Source: Myxococcus virescens
GTDB lineage: Bacteria > Myxococcota > Myxococcia > Myxococcales > Myxococcaceae
Assembly: GCF_900101905.1 (NCBI RefSeq)
Contig: NZ_FNAJ01000012.1
Coordinates: forward strand, 62,001 to 126,000
Direction: 5' to 3'
DNA: 64,000 bases
The notes under the pieces were generated by a model. That model searched no databases and was not told the origin of the DNA. It was given only the letters and a program-made list of their open reading frames with translations. Below are positions 1-13,216 of this stretch, piece by piece (position 1 is the stretch's first letter; each line of letters opens with the position of its first letter). Both the position numbers and the translations under genes were made by a program.

Positions 1-11
1 AGGACGGCGGG

Positions 12-3000
12 ATGCGGGCGGTGACGCCCGAGGTGCCCGTGCCTCCGACGCTGACGCCAGTGGGGGGCGGAGCGCGGCCTGCCTCGCCGCCGCGACTCAC
101 GCCGACGGAGACGCCGCGTGCCGTCGCGCCGCCTCCGTTCGCGCTGGAGCAGGCGCCCGCGGAGGAGATTGACCTCCTGGAGGAAGGGGAGGTGCTGGAG
201 GAGGGCGAGGTCGTCGAGGACGTGGCGGCTGTGCCCGAGGACTTCGATGGGGGTGTTCCCGCGCCAGGCGTTGCTGTGGCCTCGGCCATGCCGGTGGCTC
301 CGCAGGGGGGCGGTGGAGGGACGCAGCCGCCTGGGTTGGCGTCGCGGCAGGGTGTGCCGACTCGGCCTCCGTTTCCTCCGATGGGCGCCGCTTCTTCTTC
401 GCCCGGGGCGTCGGCTCAGGGGGCTTCGGGGGCGGGCGAGGGGATGGGTGTTCCTCCTGGGATGCTCTCGCGGCCATCGGCGCATCCGGGCGCTCCGGTG
501 CCTCCGGGGATGGTGGGGGCTCGGCCTCCGTCGTCTCCTGGGCTTCAGGCGGTGGCGGGACCGCCGGGCATGGTGGGCGCGCCGTCTGGGCCGGGGGCGT
601 CGATGCCGCAGCAGGGGGCCGGGGTTCGGTCGCCCTCCGCGACGGGACTGCCTGCGGTGCATGGCGCGCCGGGCGTGGGGACTGCTGGCCCGCAGGTTCC
701 TCCGGGGATGCTGGGCGCATCGCCGTCGTCCGCGCCCGGAGGGATGGCTGTTCCACCAGGGATGATGGCGGTACGTCCGCCGTCCGCGACGGGACTGCCC
801 GCGGTTCCTGGGCCACACGGTCGGGTGCCGCCAGGCATGGCGGGCGCACGGCCTCCGTCCATGACGGGTGTACCGGCAGTGCCGGGGCCTCATGGGCCGG
901 TGCCTCCGGGGACGATGGGCGCACCGCCTCCGGCGACGGTTGGGGCGGGGGCCCCGGTGCCTCCAGGAGTGATGGGGAATCGGCCTCCGTCCGCGACGGG
1001 ACTGCCTGCGGTGTCGGGACCTCCTGGCATGGCGGGTGGCGCGTCCGGTCCTGCTGGGCCAGTTCCTCCCGGGATGATGGGACATCGCCCGAAGTCCGCG
1101 ACGGGCTTGCCCTCAGTACCGGGGCCTCATGGGCCGGTGCCTCCGGGAACGATGGGCGCACGGCCTCCTCCCTCGCCCGGGCCACAAGGGCCGGTCCCTC
1201 CCGGGATGATGGGCCATCGTCCGCCGTCCGCGACGGGCCTGCCCGCGGTGCCGGGGCCTCATGGACCGGTGTCTCCGGGAATGGTGGGAGCACGCCCCTC
1301 ATCGTCGGGCCTGCCTGCGATGCCCGGGCCTCATGGGGGGCCGGTGCCGCCGGGAATGATGGGAGCACGGCCTTCGCCCTCGCCCGGATTGCCAGGGTCG
1401 CATCGGCCGGTGCCTGCGGGGATGGGAGCACGGCCGCCACCTGCGCCGGGCCTGCCTGTGCCTCACGGGTCGGTACCTCCGGGGATGATGGGCGCGCGAC
1501 CGCCGTCGTCGCCGGGACTGCCTGCAGTGCGGGGGGCTCGCGGGGCGATGCCACCGGGAATGACGGGCGCGCCGCCTTCGTCCGTGCACAGGGGGCCCCA
1601 AGCTCCCGGGCCTCACGGGACGATGCCACCGGGAATGACGGGTGCATCGCCTGCGACTGCGCACAGGGGGCCCCAGGCTCCTGGGTCTCACGGGGCGATG
1701 CCACCGGGGATGACGGGCGCACTGCCTGCGGCTGCGCACGCGGGGCCCCAGGCTCCTGGGCTTCACGGGGCGATGCCACCGGGGATGGCGGGCGCACTGC
1801 CTGCGTCCGTGCACGGGGGGCCCGATGCCCCCGTGCCTCCCGGGGCGGTGCCACCGGGAATGACGGGCGCTCCGCCTGCGACTGCGCACGCGGGGCCCCA
1901 TGCTTCTGGGCCTCACGGGGCGATGCCGCCGGGAATGACGGGCGCACCGCCTGCGGCTGCTCACGGGGTGCCCGATGCCCCCGTGCCTCCCGGAGCACTG
2001 CCTCCGGAGATGACTGCTGGGGCTCGGGCCGTCGCCGGGCCGGGGATGCCCCGGCCTCATTCGCCTCACGGACAGACGCCTCCGGGCACATTGCCCGTAC
2101 CTACGGCCGCAGGTGGCGCGCCTGTGGCCGTGCAGGGTGCGCCCACGCCGGGAATGGCGCGGGGCCCGTCGAGCGGACCGCCCGCGCAGGAGTCCCCGAC
2201 GCCGCCTTCAGGCGTGGTCGCTGCGCATCCAGCGGGCATGCCGTCGCAGCTCCCCACGGGGATGACGCCTCCCGGAGCGATGTCGCCTCCCGCGTCACTG
2301 GGGGATGCACAGCCCGTGGACGCGGACATGCCAGTCCCTGGCAATGCCGCTGCGGAAGCTCCAAGGACCGATGCGCCAGCCGAGACTCCTCCAGCGGAAG
2401 CTCGCGCTGCCCCGTCCTCGGCTGCCGCGGATGGAACGGAACCTCCGTTCCACTTCGAGCATGACCTGGGGGCTTCGGTGCCGAGCGGTGTTCCCTCGGC
2501 GCCGGACTTCGATTCAAGCCGGATGCCGGTTCCTCCCGGAATGTCACCCGCGGTTCATCGTGGGCACGGCGTCTCGCCTGCTCCCTTCGCGACTGAAGGA
2601 CGAGAGTCCCCCGACGAGCGCGGCGCGGTGCCTCAACGGGTTGGCATCCCTGCTGAGGTGCCGGCTCAAGAGCACGTGCCGTCTGCTGTCGACGCGAGTG
2701 GGGCTCCCGAGCAGGCGTTGCCCACGGACTCTGACGTGGTGTTCGACGTCGAAGCCGTTGCCGTCACGGCTCCCGACATCGTGTCGGCGACCCCTGTCGC
2801 GACCGAAGGTGCGTCGTCGGTGGACGCGGAGGTGCCTCCCGAAACGCCAGACCGCACGGATGCCACGGTCGTCGTTGAGCCGGTCCTTGCCACCGACGCC
2901 GCAGTTGGGTCGCAGGCAGTAGACGAAGCCGCTGGGGTGACGGCAGTGGGCGCCGGTGCGGCATCGGGTGGCGTCGCAAGCGAAGCCGTTGGAGTGACGG

Positions 3001-5507
3001 CAGCGGACGTCCGTGTGGAATCGCGTGAGGAGCCGTCGGCCAGCCCCATTCACGACGAACCGAACGCAGATGTTGAGGCATCGGCCGCAGGCGCGGCTAC
3101 CGCTGAGTCGGAAGCAGCCCGTGTGGCAAGTCCGGACGTTGAAGCTGGAGCCGCCTCCGCTGTGTTGGACGCGGCCAATGTCGCCACCTCAAGCGTTGAT
3201 GACCTGGCGGCGGGGGCATCTTCCTCCGCGCAGGATGTTGCTGGTGATGCGAATGCGGCCTTGGCTGAATCGGCGGCCGGTGCCGTTTTGGCACAGCCGG
3301 ACGACTCCGTGGGGCCAGATGCGAACGTTGATGCATCGACCGCAAGCGTCGTTACTGCCCAGCCGAATGACTCCGGCGTGGCAAGCGCGAGCGTTGATAC
3401 TCCCGCCGCAACCACCGAGGCCAACTCGACCTCGGATGCACATGCTGCCGCAGCTGCCGCGCCGGATGTCTCCGGTGGTTCGAGTGGCATTCGTTCGGTT
3501 GACGCCGAGCCGCATGCTGCCGGTGTGAACGATGCGGCGCCCGAAGCGTCCGCCCTTGGCGAGTCGTCGACGGCATTGGGGCCTCAGAGAGCCGTGGAAA
3601 CGGCAGCTGCGGCGCTCGACCGTGAGCACGCTCCGTCGCCCACGAATCTGGCCCTGGGACACGCAGCAAGCCAGGCCGCGACGGTCTCGTCTGACACGGA
3701 GATTGCTGCCGACGCTGTCCTCGCGTCGTCCACGAAGGTGGAAGGTTCAGCGGTTCCTTTGCCGGGCGTTGACGCTCGTCCGGCCGCAGAAGTGGCGTCG
3801 ACCGCCGAGCTGACGGATGTGTCAGCTCCAGGGCCAGATGCTGGGACCTCACAGCACGCGACCGCCTCTACAGCTGAGTCGCCGAACGCTGACGCTTTGA
3901 GCGTGGCGGGCTCGACGTCGCCCGATGGTGTCGCGTCCGCGGATTCGATTCCCGAACCGGAAGGGACTGAGCAACCTCCCCGTGTGGAAGCTCCGCCGGA
4001 GGCCCCGCAGGCCCACTCCGGTCCAGTCCTCGCGGGAGAATGCGCGGAGGCCGCGTCGTCGTTGGCTTCCACGACGCCCGCCGAAGCGCAGCGTCCAGCC
4101 GAGCCCGTCATCGGGGCCGATGCCGTTGGTCATTCCACGGCGCCATCCGCTGCAACCGAAACCGCTGCGGCGCACTCGGAGCTCACGAGCGATTCATCCT
4201 CACCGGCTACGCAGGAGCCAGTCGCGGTCAACCCGTCTGCGGAGACGACGCCGACTGCCACCGGAGACGCCCCAACCGCCGTAACACCGAGCGATGCGCC
4301 TGACGGCTTCGCGGAGGCGGCTGCGGCAACCACAGAGACCGAGCCAACTCCGTCCATCGAGTCTGCTCCCGGCGCCATGCCGTCCACGGACGAACGGGCC
4401 GCGCTGCCCTTCGGCGAGGTGACGCAGCCATTCGGCCTCAAGTTGGACCTGGCGGCCATCGCCAGCGAGTCCGACCCGACGGCGGAGGATGCTTCAGCAG
4501 GCCAGCACGCGGATGCGCCAACGCAGGACACCCCGACGCCGCGCAAGGCACGCGGCTTCGTCGTCGCGGAGCATGGCGAGCTGCTCACGACCCCTGCTGC
4601 CCCCGTGGCCAGCCTCGACGCCCCGGAGCCCGCCGCGCATGGCGGCGCTCCCGCGCCCTCTGTCGAGACACCCGAATTCACGACTCGACCCGTCGCCCCC
4701 TCGCCCCGGGCGCCCATTGAACTGGATGACCTGTCCGGTGCATCCGACGAGCCGATGCAGCTCGCCTCGACGTGGGAGTTCGTGGGCTGGCAGGGCGGCG
4801 ATGACACGGGCCCCATTGGCCACGTCCCGGAGACGACCTGGGCGGACCGGGGTGTGGACCTCGACGGCCCGGCCCTATCGCCCGCGGCGACCGAAGTGCC
4901 TCTGGCCTCGGCGTGGGACTTCATCCAGCAGCCCTGGCAGCCCACGGCGGCGGAGCCTTCGGACGTCATCACCACGCTCCTGGCCGCGGCGGCCAGCGCG
5001 GCCACGGAAGGGCCCATGGGTGGCCCTTCCGTGACGGCGGAGCACGTGTTGTCGGCGCTCGACGTCGTGAATACCCAGGGGGTGCTCGGCAGGGTGGTGC
5101 TGGCGTACTGCGCGGGCCGCTTCCAGCGCGCCTTCCTCCTGGGCGAAAGCCTCGGCCTCGCGCGGGTGGGGCATGCCTGGGGCCCGGGCAGCGACAGCGC
5201 GGCGGTCGCCCAACTCAAGGTCGACCTCGAAGCACCGTCCCTGCTGCACACCGCGATGACGTCCGCGGGTGCCAGCGTCTTCGCCGCACCAGCCTGTCCC
5301 CAGGACGAGGCCATCTTCGCCGCGCTGGGCGGGGAGGGCGCTTCGCACCTGGCCGTCATCGCCATCCGGAGCCGGGGCCAGGCGGTGGCGTTCATCATCG
5401 CGGACCACGGCGCGGAGCCCATCGCCGCGCCCGCGCTCGATGAACTCACCCTCGTCGCGCAGAAGGCCTCCGAGGCCTTCTCCCGTCTCCCCACCCGGAG
5501 CGCCTGA
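12..5507 (+). CDS. Giant Pro/Gly/Met-repeat and Ala-rich protein with C-terminal GAF-like domain (5' end possibly outside window)
   Basis: Large protein, at least 1831 residues from the ATG at 12. The frame is open to the window edge, so the true start may lie upstream. Three zones are visible. Residues about 140-700 are degenerate repeats of about 20-25 residues built on VPPGMMGARPPS and TGLPAVPGPHGP. Residues about 760-1560 are low-complexity Ala/Val/Asp/Ser/Thr sequence, probably disordered. The last 130 or so residues resemble the GAF-like domain found at the C-terminus of many deltaproteobacterial signalling and GspE-N proteins. Just before it a short motif occurs twice: LASTWEF (from residue 1584) and LASAWDF (from residue 1631). 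No signal peptide or membrane segment is seen, so it is probably cytoplasmic. A scaffold or regulatory role is inference only. It converges on nrdJ. Confidence 0.75.
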   Translation: MRAVTPEVPVPPTLTPVGGGARPASPPRLTPTETPRAVAPPPFALEQAPAEEIDLLEEGEVLEEGEVVEDVAAVPEDFDGGVPAPGVAVASAMPVAPQGGGGGTQPPGLASRQGVPTRPPFPPMGAASSSPGASAQGASGAGEGMGVPPGMLSRPSAHPGAPVPPGMVGARPPSSPGLQAVAGPPGMVGAPSGPGASMPQQGAGVRSPSATGLPAVHGAPGVGTAGPQVPPGMLGASPSSAPGGMAVPPGMMAVRPPSATGLPAVPGPHGRVPPGMAGARPPSMTGVPAVPGPHGPVPPGTMGAPPPATVGAGAPVPPGVMGNRPPSATGLPAVSGPPGMAGGASGPAGPVPPGMMGHRPKSATGLPSVPGPHGPVPPGTMGARPPPSPGPQGPVPPGMMGHRPPSATGLPAVPGPHGPVSPGMVGARPSSSGLPAMPGPHGGPVPPGMMGARPSPSPGLPGSHRPVPAGMGARPPPAPGLPVPHGSVPPGMMGARPPSSPGLPAVRGARGAMPPGMTGAPPSSVHRGPQAPGPHGTMPPGMTGASPATAHRGPQAPGSHGAMPPGMTGALPAAAHAGPQAPGLHGAMPPGMAGALPASVHGGPDAPVPPGAVPPGMTGAPPATAHAGPHASGPHGAMPPGMTGAPPAAAHGVPDAPVPPGALPPEMTAGARAVAGPGMPRPHSPHGQTPPGTLPVPTAAGGAPVAVQGAPTPGMARGPSSGPPAQESPTPPSGVVAAHPAGMPSQLPTGMTPPGAMSPPASLGDAQPVDADMPVPGNAAAEAPRTDAPAETPPAEARAAPSSAAADGTEPPFHFEHDLGASVPSGVPSAPDFDSSRMPVPPGMSPAVHRGHGVSPAPFATEGRESPDERGAVPQRVGIPAEVPAQEHVPSAVDASGAPEQALPTDSDVVFDVEAVAVTAPDIVSATPVATEGASSVDAEVPPETPDRTDATVVVEPVLATDAAVGSQAVDEAAGVTAVGAGAASGGVASEAVGVTAADVRVESREEPSASPIHDEPNADVEASAAGAATAESEAARVASPDVEAGAASAVLDAANVATSSVDDLAAGASSSAQDVAGDANAALAESAAGAVLAQPDDSVGPDANVDASTASVVTAQPNDSGVASASVDTPAATTEANSTSDAHAAAAAAPDVSGGSSGIRSVDAEPHAAGVNDAAPEASALGESSTALGPQRAVETAAAALDREHAPSPTNLALGHAASQAATVSSDTEIAADAVLASSTKVEGSAVPLPGVDARPAAEVASTAELTDVSAPGPDAGTSQHATASTAESPNADALSVAGSTSPDGVASADSIPEPEGTEQPPRVEAPPEAPQAHSGPVLAGECAEAASSLASTTPAEAQRPAEPVIGADAVGHSTAPSAATETAAAHSELTSDSSSPATQEPVAVNPSAETTPTATGDAPTAVTPSDAPDGFAEAAAATTETEPTPSIESAPGAMPSTDERAALPFGEVTQPFGLKLDLAAIASESDPTAEDASAGQHADAPTQDTPTPRKARGFVVAEHGELLTTPAAPVASLDAPEPAAHGGAPAPSVETPEFTTRPVAPSPRAPIELDDLSGASDEPMQLASTWEFVGWQGGDDTGPIGHVPETTWADRGVDLDGPALSPAATEVPLASAWDFIQQPWQPTAAEPSDVITTLLAAAASAATEGPMGGPSVTAEHVLSALDVVNTQGVLGRVVLAYCAGRFQRAFLLGESLGLARVGHAWGPGSDSAAVAQLKVDLEAPSLLHTAMTSAGASVFAAPACPQDEAIFAALGGEGASHLAVIAIRSRGQAVAFIIADHGAEPIAAPALDELTLVAQKASEAFSRLPTRSA

Positions 5508-5537
5508 GCGCGAGCCGGAGGAGGGGAGACAAAAGAA

Positions 5538-5566
5538 GGGCTCCGGAGCCAGGTGCTCCGGAGCCC
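5538..5566 (-). terminator. Hairpin terminator between convergent genes, mainly for nrdJ
   Basis: Perfect 12-bp inverted repeat GGGCTCCGGAGC with a 5-nt loop. Read on the minus strand it is followed by the T-rich stretch TTCTTTTGTC, so it fits a rho-independent terminator for nrdJ. The plus side has no T-tract. Confidence 0.75.
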
Positions 5567-5594
5567 GCTTCACTTCAAGAACGGCGCGTCGCGC

Positions 5595-8387
<2,793 letters not shown>

Positions 8388-8991
8388 GTCGCCACCCTCC
8401 GCGAGTTCACTGTGAGTTCTGATGCAAAATTTGCAAAACGCTAACGTCGCGAGATCCCGATGGATCTGATGGATCAGCCCGACGTGAAACGCGGGTGACA
8501 TCAGAGCGGATTCGCGACGACGAAGCAGGGGCGCGCCCGGCCCCTCGGCTGTTCTTGGGAGATGCCCGCCAGACTGCCGGACGAGGCCATGGATAGACGC
8601 CTGTAGCACCTCCGTCAAAGATTCTATCGATACAACAAATGGTGTCCGTCAAAGTCATGCCCACCACGAATTGTGTACAGCCGTGAAGTGGGCGTCCGGT
8701 GTCTGCCTGCCTGCCCTGCTGCTACTGCGTTCAGCGCGGGCGCCCGATCTAGAGGGCTGCGCCTGCCCTGGCAACACATGCTTTGCAGTGCCTGAATCCA
8801 GATGGCGAGCCATGTATTGTCACTTCGAGCCAAGCGAGCGTGATCACTGGGAGACGTTTGCTGTGAGTCTGTGCACGACTCGGGTGGGTGCAACCGTGCT
8901 GATCCGCCCGGGGGGGTGGATCAGCCCCGCCGGCGGTCCGTTGGTGAACGCGGCCATCGATTTTGGCCCGGACGCGCGTTAGGAGGCGGAC
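8388..8991. other. 604-bp divergent intergenic region between nrdJ and the ferredoxin gene
   Basis: Holds the nrdJ leader and promoter with its NrdR-like boxes on the left. On the right is a hairpin at 8900-8923 (TGATCCGCC / GGTGGATCA, one G-U pair, G-rich loop) about 70 bp before the ferredoxin start. Short open frames here have no convincing coding character. Confidence 0.6.
8611..8676 (-). promoter_or_regulatory. nrdJ promoter region with tandem NrdR-like boxes
   Basis: On the minus strand ACACAATTCGTGGTGG (8676-8661) and ACACCATTTGTTGTAT (8645-8630) match the 16-bp NrdR box consensus acaCwAtATaTwgtgt at about 11 and 12 positions. Their spacing is exactly 31 bp, the three-helical-turn distance typical of paired NrdR boxes. 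A TTGACG -35-like element (8652-8647) lies between them. A second candidate promoter is TTGACG (8618-8613), 17 nt, TATCCA. The ten-mer CTTTGACGGA occurs twice, 34 bp apart. The sites lie about 240-290 bp upstream of the ATG, leaving a long 5' leader. I saw no B12-box (GCCACTG) that would identify a cobalamin riboswitch. Confidence 0.6.
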
Positions 8992-9333
8992 ATGGCTCCT
9001 CCCTACCAGCGCCACGTCTTCGTCTGTACCAACCGCCGCCCGGACGGAAATCCCAAGGGGTGTTGCGCCTCCAAGGGAGCGGAGGAGGTCCGCGCCGCCT
9101 TCAAGGCGGAGCTCGACAAGCGGGGCCTCAAGGGGCGCATGCGCGCCAACGCGGCGGGATGCCTGGACACGTGCAGCTTCGGTGTCGCCGTCGTCGTCTA
9201 CCCGGAAGGCACCTGGTATGGCGGCGTCAAGGTGGAGGACGTGAAGGACATCGTCGAGCAGCACCTGATGGAAGGCCGCCCCGTGGAGCGGCTGCTGATG
9301 CCCTTCTCCCGCAAGGCCGCCACTTCGGGCTAA
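8992..9333 (+). CDS. Thioredoxin-like [2Fe-2S] ferredoxin
   Basis: 113 residues, starting at an ATG preceded by AGGAGG (about 8983). It matches the small thioredoxin-fold [2Fe-2S] ferredoxin family typified by the Aquifex protein. Cluster cysteines are C12, the C24-C25 pair, C57 and C61 (pattern C-x11-CC ... C-x3-C). The family transfers electrons or serves in Fe-S and hydrogenase-like modules; the partner here is not evident because its neighbours are nrdJ (divergent) and a chitinase. It is cytoplasmic (no signal peptide) and appears to be a single-gene unit. Confidence 0.88.
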   Translation: MAPPYQRHVFVCTNRRPDGNPKGCCASKGAEEVRAAFKAELDKRGLKGRMRANAAGCLDTCSFGVAVVVYPEGTWYGGVKVEDVKDIVEQHLMEGRPVERLLMPFSRKAATSG

Positions 9334-9488
9334 AGCGAGCTTCCCGGTATTAACCCGAAATAGTCGACGCCTGCCTCTGTCTGCGTGAACCCGCAGACGA
9401 GCCGCGTGGAACCCTTGTCGAGAAGCCCGGAGCAGGCCTGCACCGGGCTTGGGCTCGGCATGTGTCCAGCGCGGCGAGGAGCACATGC

Positions 9489-11288
<1,800 letters not shown>

Positions 11289-11335
11289 CCCGGGTTGAGC
11301 CTTTGACAGGCATTGTCAGCGTGTCGTGAAGCCAT

Positions 11336-11363
11336 ACGCCGGGGGACTTCTGTTCCCCGGCGT
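11336..11363 (+). terminator. Hairpin after the chitinase gene
   Basis: Inverted repeat ACGCCGGGG / CCCCGGCGT with a 10-nt loop, 48 bp after the chitinase stop. No T-tract follows, so termination is probable but not certain. It ends about 20 bp before the next start and could affect that leader. Confidence 0.5.
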
Positions 11364-11384
11364 CATGGCGTTAGGGTTTGCCGC

Positions 11385-12578
11385 ATGTCCTTCGCGGCAG
11401 CCGTCCTGCTGGTGGCGCTCTCCAGCTCTTCCGTGGCCGCCGAGCCGTGGACCGCCGTCGTCCGGGTGGCGTCCGACGAGGACACCGCCTTGCTCGTGCG
11501 AGTGCGGGGACAGAGCAGCGATCTGCCCGTGCGTTTCGAGGTCTCGTCCGGAGCGCCGCTCGGAGAATTTCGCGAGGGCCCGTGGCTCGCGGCGGAACGG
11601 CTGGCCGGGCGCCACCAGGCCCGCGCTGTCCTCTGGTTCGTGCGAGAGGGCAGCGAGGTTCGCGTCCAGGTGGCCGAGTTCGACAGTCGGCGTCTGTTCT
11701 CCCGGGCCGCGCGGATGGGGCCGTCGCCAGGCTCCCTGGAATGGTCCACGGGGGCGGAGGCGCTGGCGCTGGCTGCTCGCTCCGCACTGCGCGCGGTGGA
11801 GGCCGGCGCGCCGCTGGGTGACGTGGTGGAGCTGGCGCTGCCGCGACATGCGTCGAACGGCGAGGGGACTGACGCCGTCGTGGGGCATCGCATCGAGGAT
11901 GCGGCCTCCAGTGCTGGGGCCGCGCTGAGGACGCCCTCGTCCGAGGGAGCCGACGTTGCGCTCGCGGAGGAAGAGGGCTCGGCTTCCGCGCGGGAAGGCG
12001 TGACCTCACCTGGCGAGGGCCCGCGGCTGGCTTCTGCAGAGGAGCACCCAGCGCGCCAGACGTGGCTCACGTTGGGGGGCCATGCCGCGCTGGATGGGTA
12101 CACGCGCACGGGCCATCAGGGGGTGGTGGTGGGCGTGGGATTGCAGCCAGGCCGGTGGCGGCTGCGAGCGCAAGTCCTGGCCAGTGTGCCGACCCGGCTT
12201 CGCGATGCCCGGACGGAGTTGACGCTGGGGCAGCATGCGGCGTCGGTGTGGGCGGGGCTGCCCTGGGCGGCGGCGGAGCGACTGGACGTGGAGGCGGGGC
12301 TGGGCGCGGGCGCGGTGGTCTTCACCCGCCGGACGCAAGCGCTGGCGGAGGAGGTGGAGGCTGCCCCTCCGGGCACGATGGTGGCCCTGCTCATGGGCCC
12401 CGAGCTCCGTGCCCGCTGGAGGATGGGGGCGCGTGTCGCCTTGGAGGCGAGCATGGCCGCGGAGTTCCTCCTGGGACGGCCCGAGCTTCGCTATGCCATC
12501 GACGGAAACTTCGTGTCACGCGGTGCGGGTTGGGCCGTCCGCCCCCGGCTGGGGTTGGCGGTGGTGGTTTTTCTGTGA
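11385..12578 (+). CDS. Exported protein of unknown function, first gene of the sigma-factor operon
   Basis: 397 residues from the ATG at 11385; a TTG further upstream would add a basic extension that spoils the signal peptide. Signal peptide about 1-20 (MSFAAAVLLVAL...VAAE). The first 170 residues form a soluble region, followed by an acidic Ser/Glu linker (about 185-225). The last 170 residues alternate Gly, aromatic and hydrophobic residues in a way that suggests a small outer-membrane beta-barrel (for example GVVVGVGLQPGRWRLRAQVL). No named family is recognised. Its stop overlaps the GTG of the sigma gene, so it probably acts in the same pathway, perhaps as envelope sensor or target; that is inference. 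Confidence 0.7.
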   Translation: MSFAAAVLLVALSSSSVAAEPWTAVVRVASDEDTALLVRVRGQSSDLPVRFEVSSGAPLGEFREGPWLAAERLAGRHQARAVLWFVREGSEVRVQVAEFDSRRLFSRAARMGPSPGSLEWSTGAEALALAARSALRAVEAGAPLGDVVELALPRHASNGEGTDAVVGHRIEDAASSAGAALRTPSSEGADVALAEEEGSASAREGVTSPGEGPRLASAEEHPARQTWLTLGGHAALDGYTRTGHQGVVVGVGLQPGRWRLRAQVLASVPTRLRDARTELTLGQHAASVWAGLPWAAAERLDVEAGLGAGAVVFTRRTQALAEEVEAAPPGTMVALLMGPELRARWRMGARVALEASMAAEFLLGRPELRYAIDGNFVSRGAGWAVRPRLGLAVVVFL

Positions 12579-13216
12579 GCGCCGATGACCCGATTGGCCC
12601 GGTGCCGTCCTCCATGGCGGCAATGAGGAGCTCGGGCTCACACGCAGCGGACCCACGTCGTGCGGCGGAAGACCCTCGCATCCACGCAGCCATCCAAGGC
12701 GAGCGAGAGGCAACCGGCGCTTTGTTGATGGAGCTGCTCCCCCGGGTTCGCAACCTCGTGCGCTACCTGGTGCGCGGGGATGTGGACGTGGAGGACATTG
12801 CCCAGGAGGCACTCATCGCCCTGGTGCGGGGGCTGCCGTCGTACCGCGCTGAAGGCCGCTTCCAGTCCTGGGCGGACCGGGTGGTGGCGCGGACGACGTT
12901 CGCATGGCTGAAGCGCTCCCGAGGCCGGGATGCCCAGCACGCGGATGCGCCGGTAGAGCTGGTCGCGGTTCCCTCCGAGGATGCCCTGCCGGACGAGTAT
13001 GTTCATCGCCGTCACATGGTGACACTCCTGGATCGGCTTTCGAATGAGCAGCGGCATGCGCTGGTGTTGCATCACGTGCTGGAGTTGAGCGTGCCGGAGA
13101 TTTCGACGGAGCTGGGCATTCCCTTCGAGACGGTGCGCAGCCGGCTCCGCTTGGGGCGGACGGCGCTGCGCTCGCTGGCGACCGCGGAGGGAGATGGAGG
13201 GGAGGAGCGGGGATGA
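12575..13216 (+). CDS. ECF-type sigma-70 family RNA polymerase sigma factor
   Basis: 213 residues. The GTG at 12575 overlaps the TGA of the preceding gene (GTGA), which together with the operon pattern decides the start. Region 2 is seen around VDVEDIAQEALIALVRGL and the following FQSWADRVVARTTFAWLKR. Region 4 is seen near the C-terminus (LSNEQRHALVLHHVLELSV, then PEISTELGIPFETVRSRL). The spacing fits an ECF sigma factor lacking region 3. It should direct RNA polymerase to a small regulon, with the next gene the likely membrane-bound partner. Confidence 0.9.
   Translation: MSADDPIGPVPSSMAAMRSSGSHAADPRRAAEDPRIHAAIQGEREATGALLMELLPRVRNLVRYLVRGDVDVEDIAQEALIALVRGLPSYRAEGRFQSWADRVVARTTFAWLKRSRGRDAQHADAPVELVAVPSEDALPDEYVHRRHMVTLLDRLSNEQRHALVLHHVLELSVPEISTELGIPFETVRSRLRLGRTALRSLATAEGDGGEERG

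Noticed and set aside
97-2091. 664-residue minus-strand frame opposite the Pro-rich repeats
   Set aside because: A repeat-generated shadow; Arg/Pro/Ala translation without structure.
8388-8630. Possible cobalamin riboswitch in the nrdJ leader
   Set aside because: Leader length would allow it, but the B12-box and conserved core were not found; the NrdR-like boxes explain the region better.
8671-8982. 103-residue frame upstream of the ferredoxin
   Set aside because: No ribosome binding site, composition unlike a real protein, overlaps the NrdR-like and promoter region.
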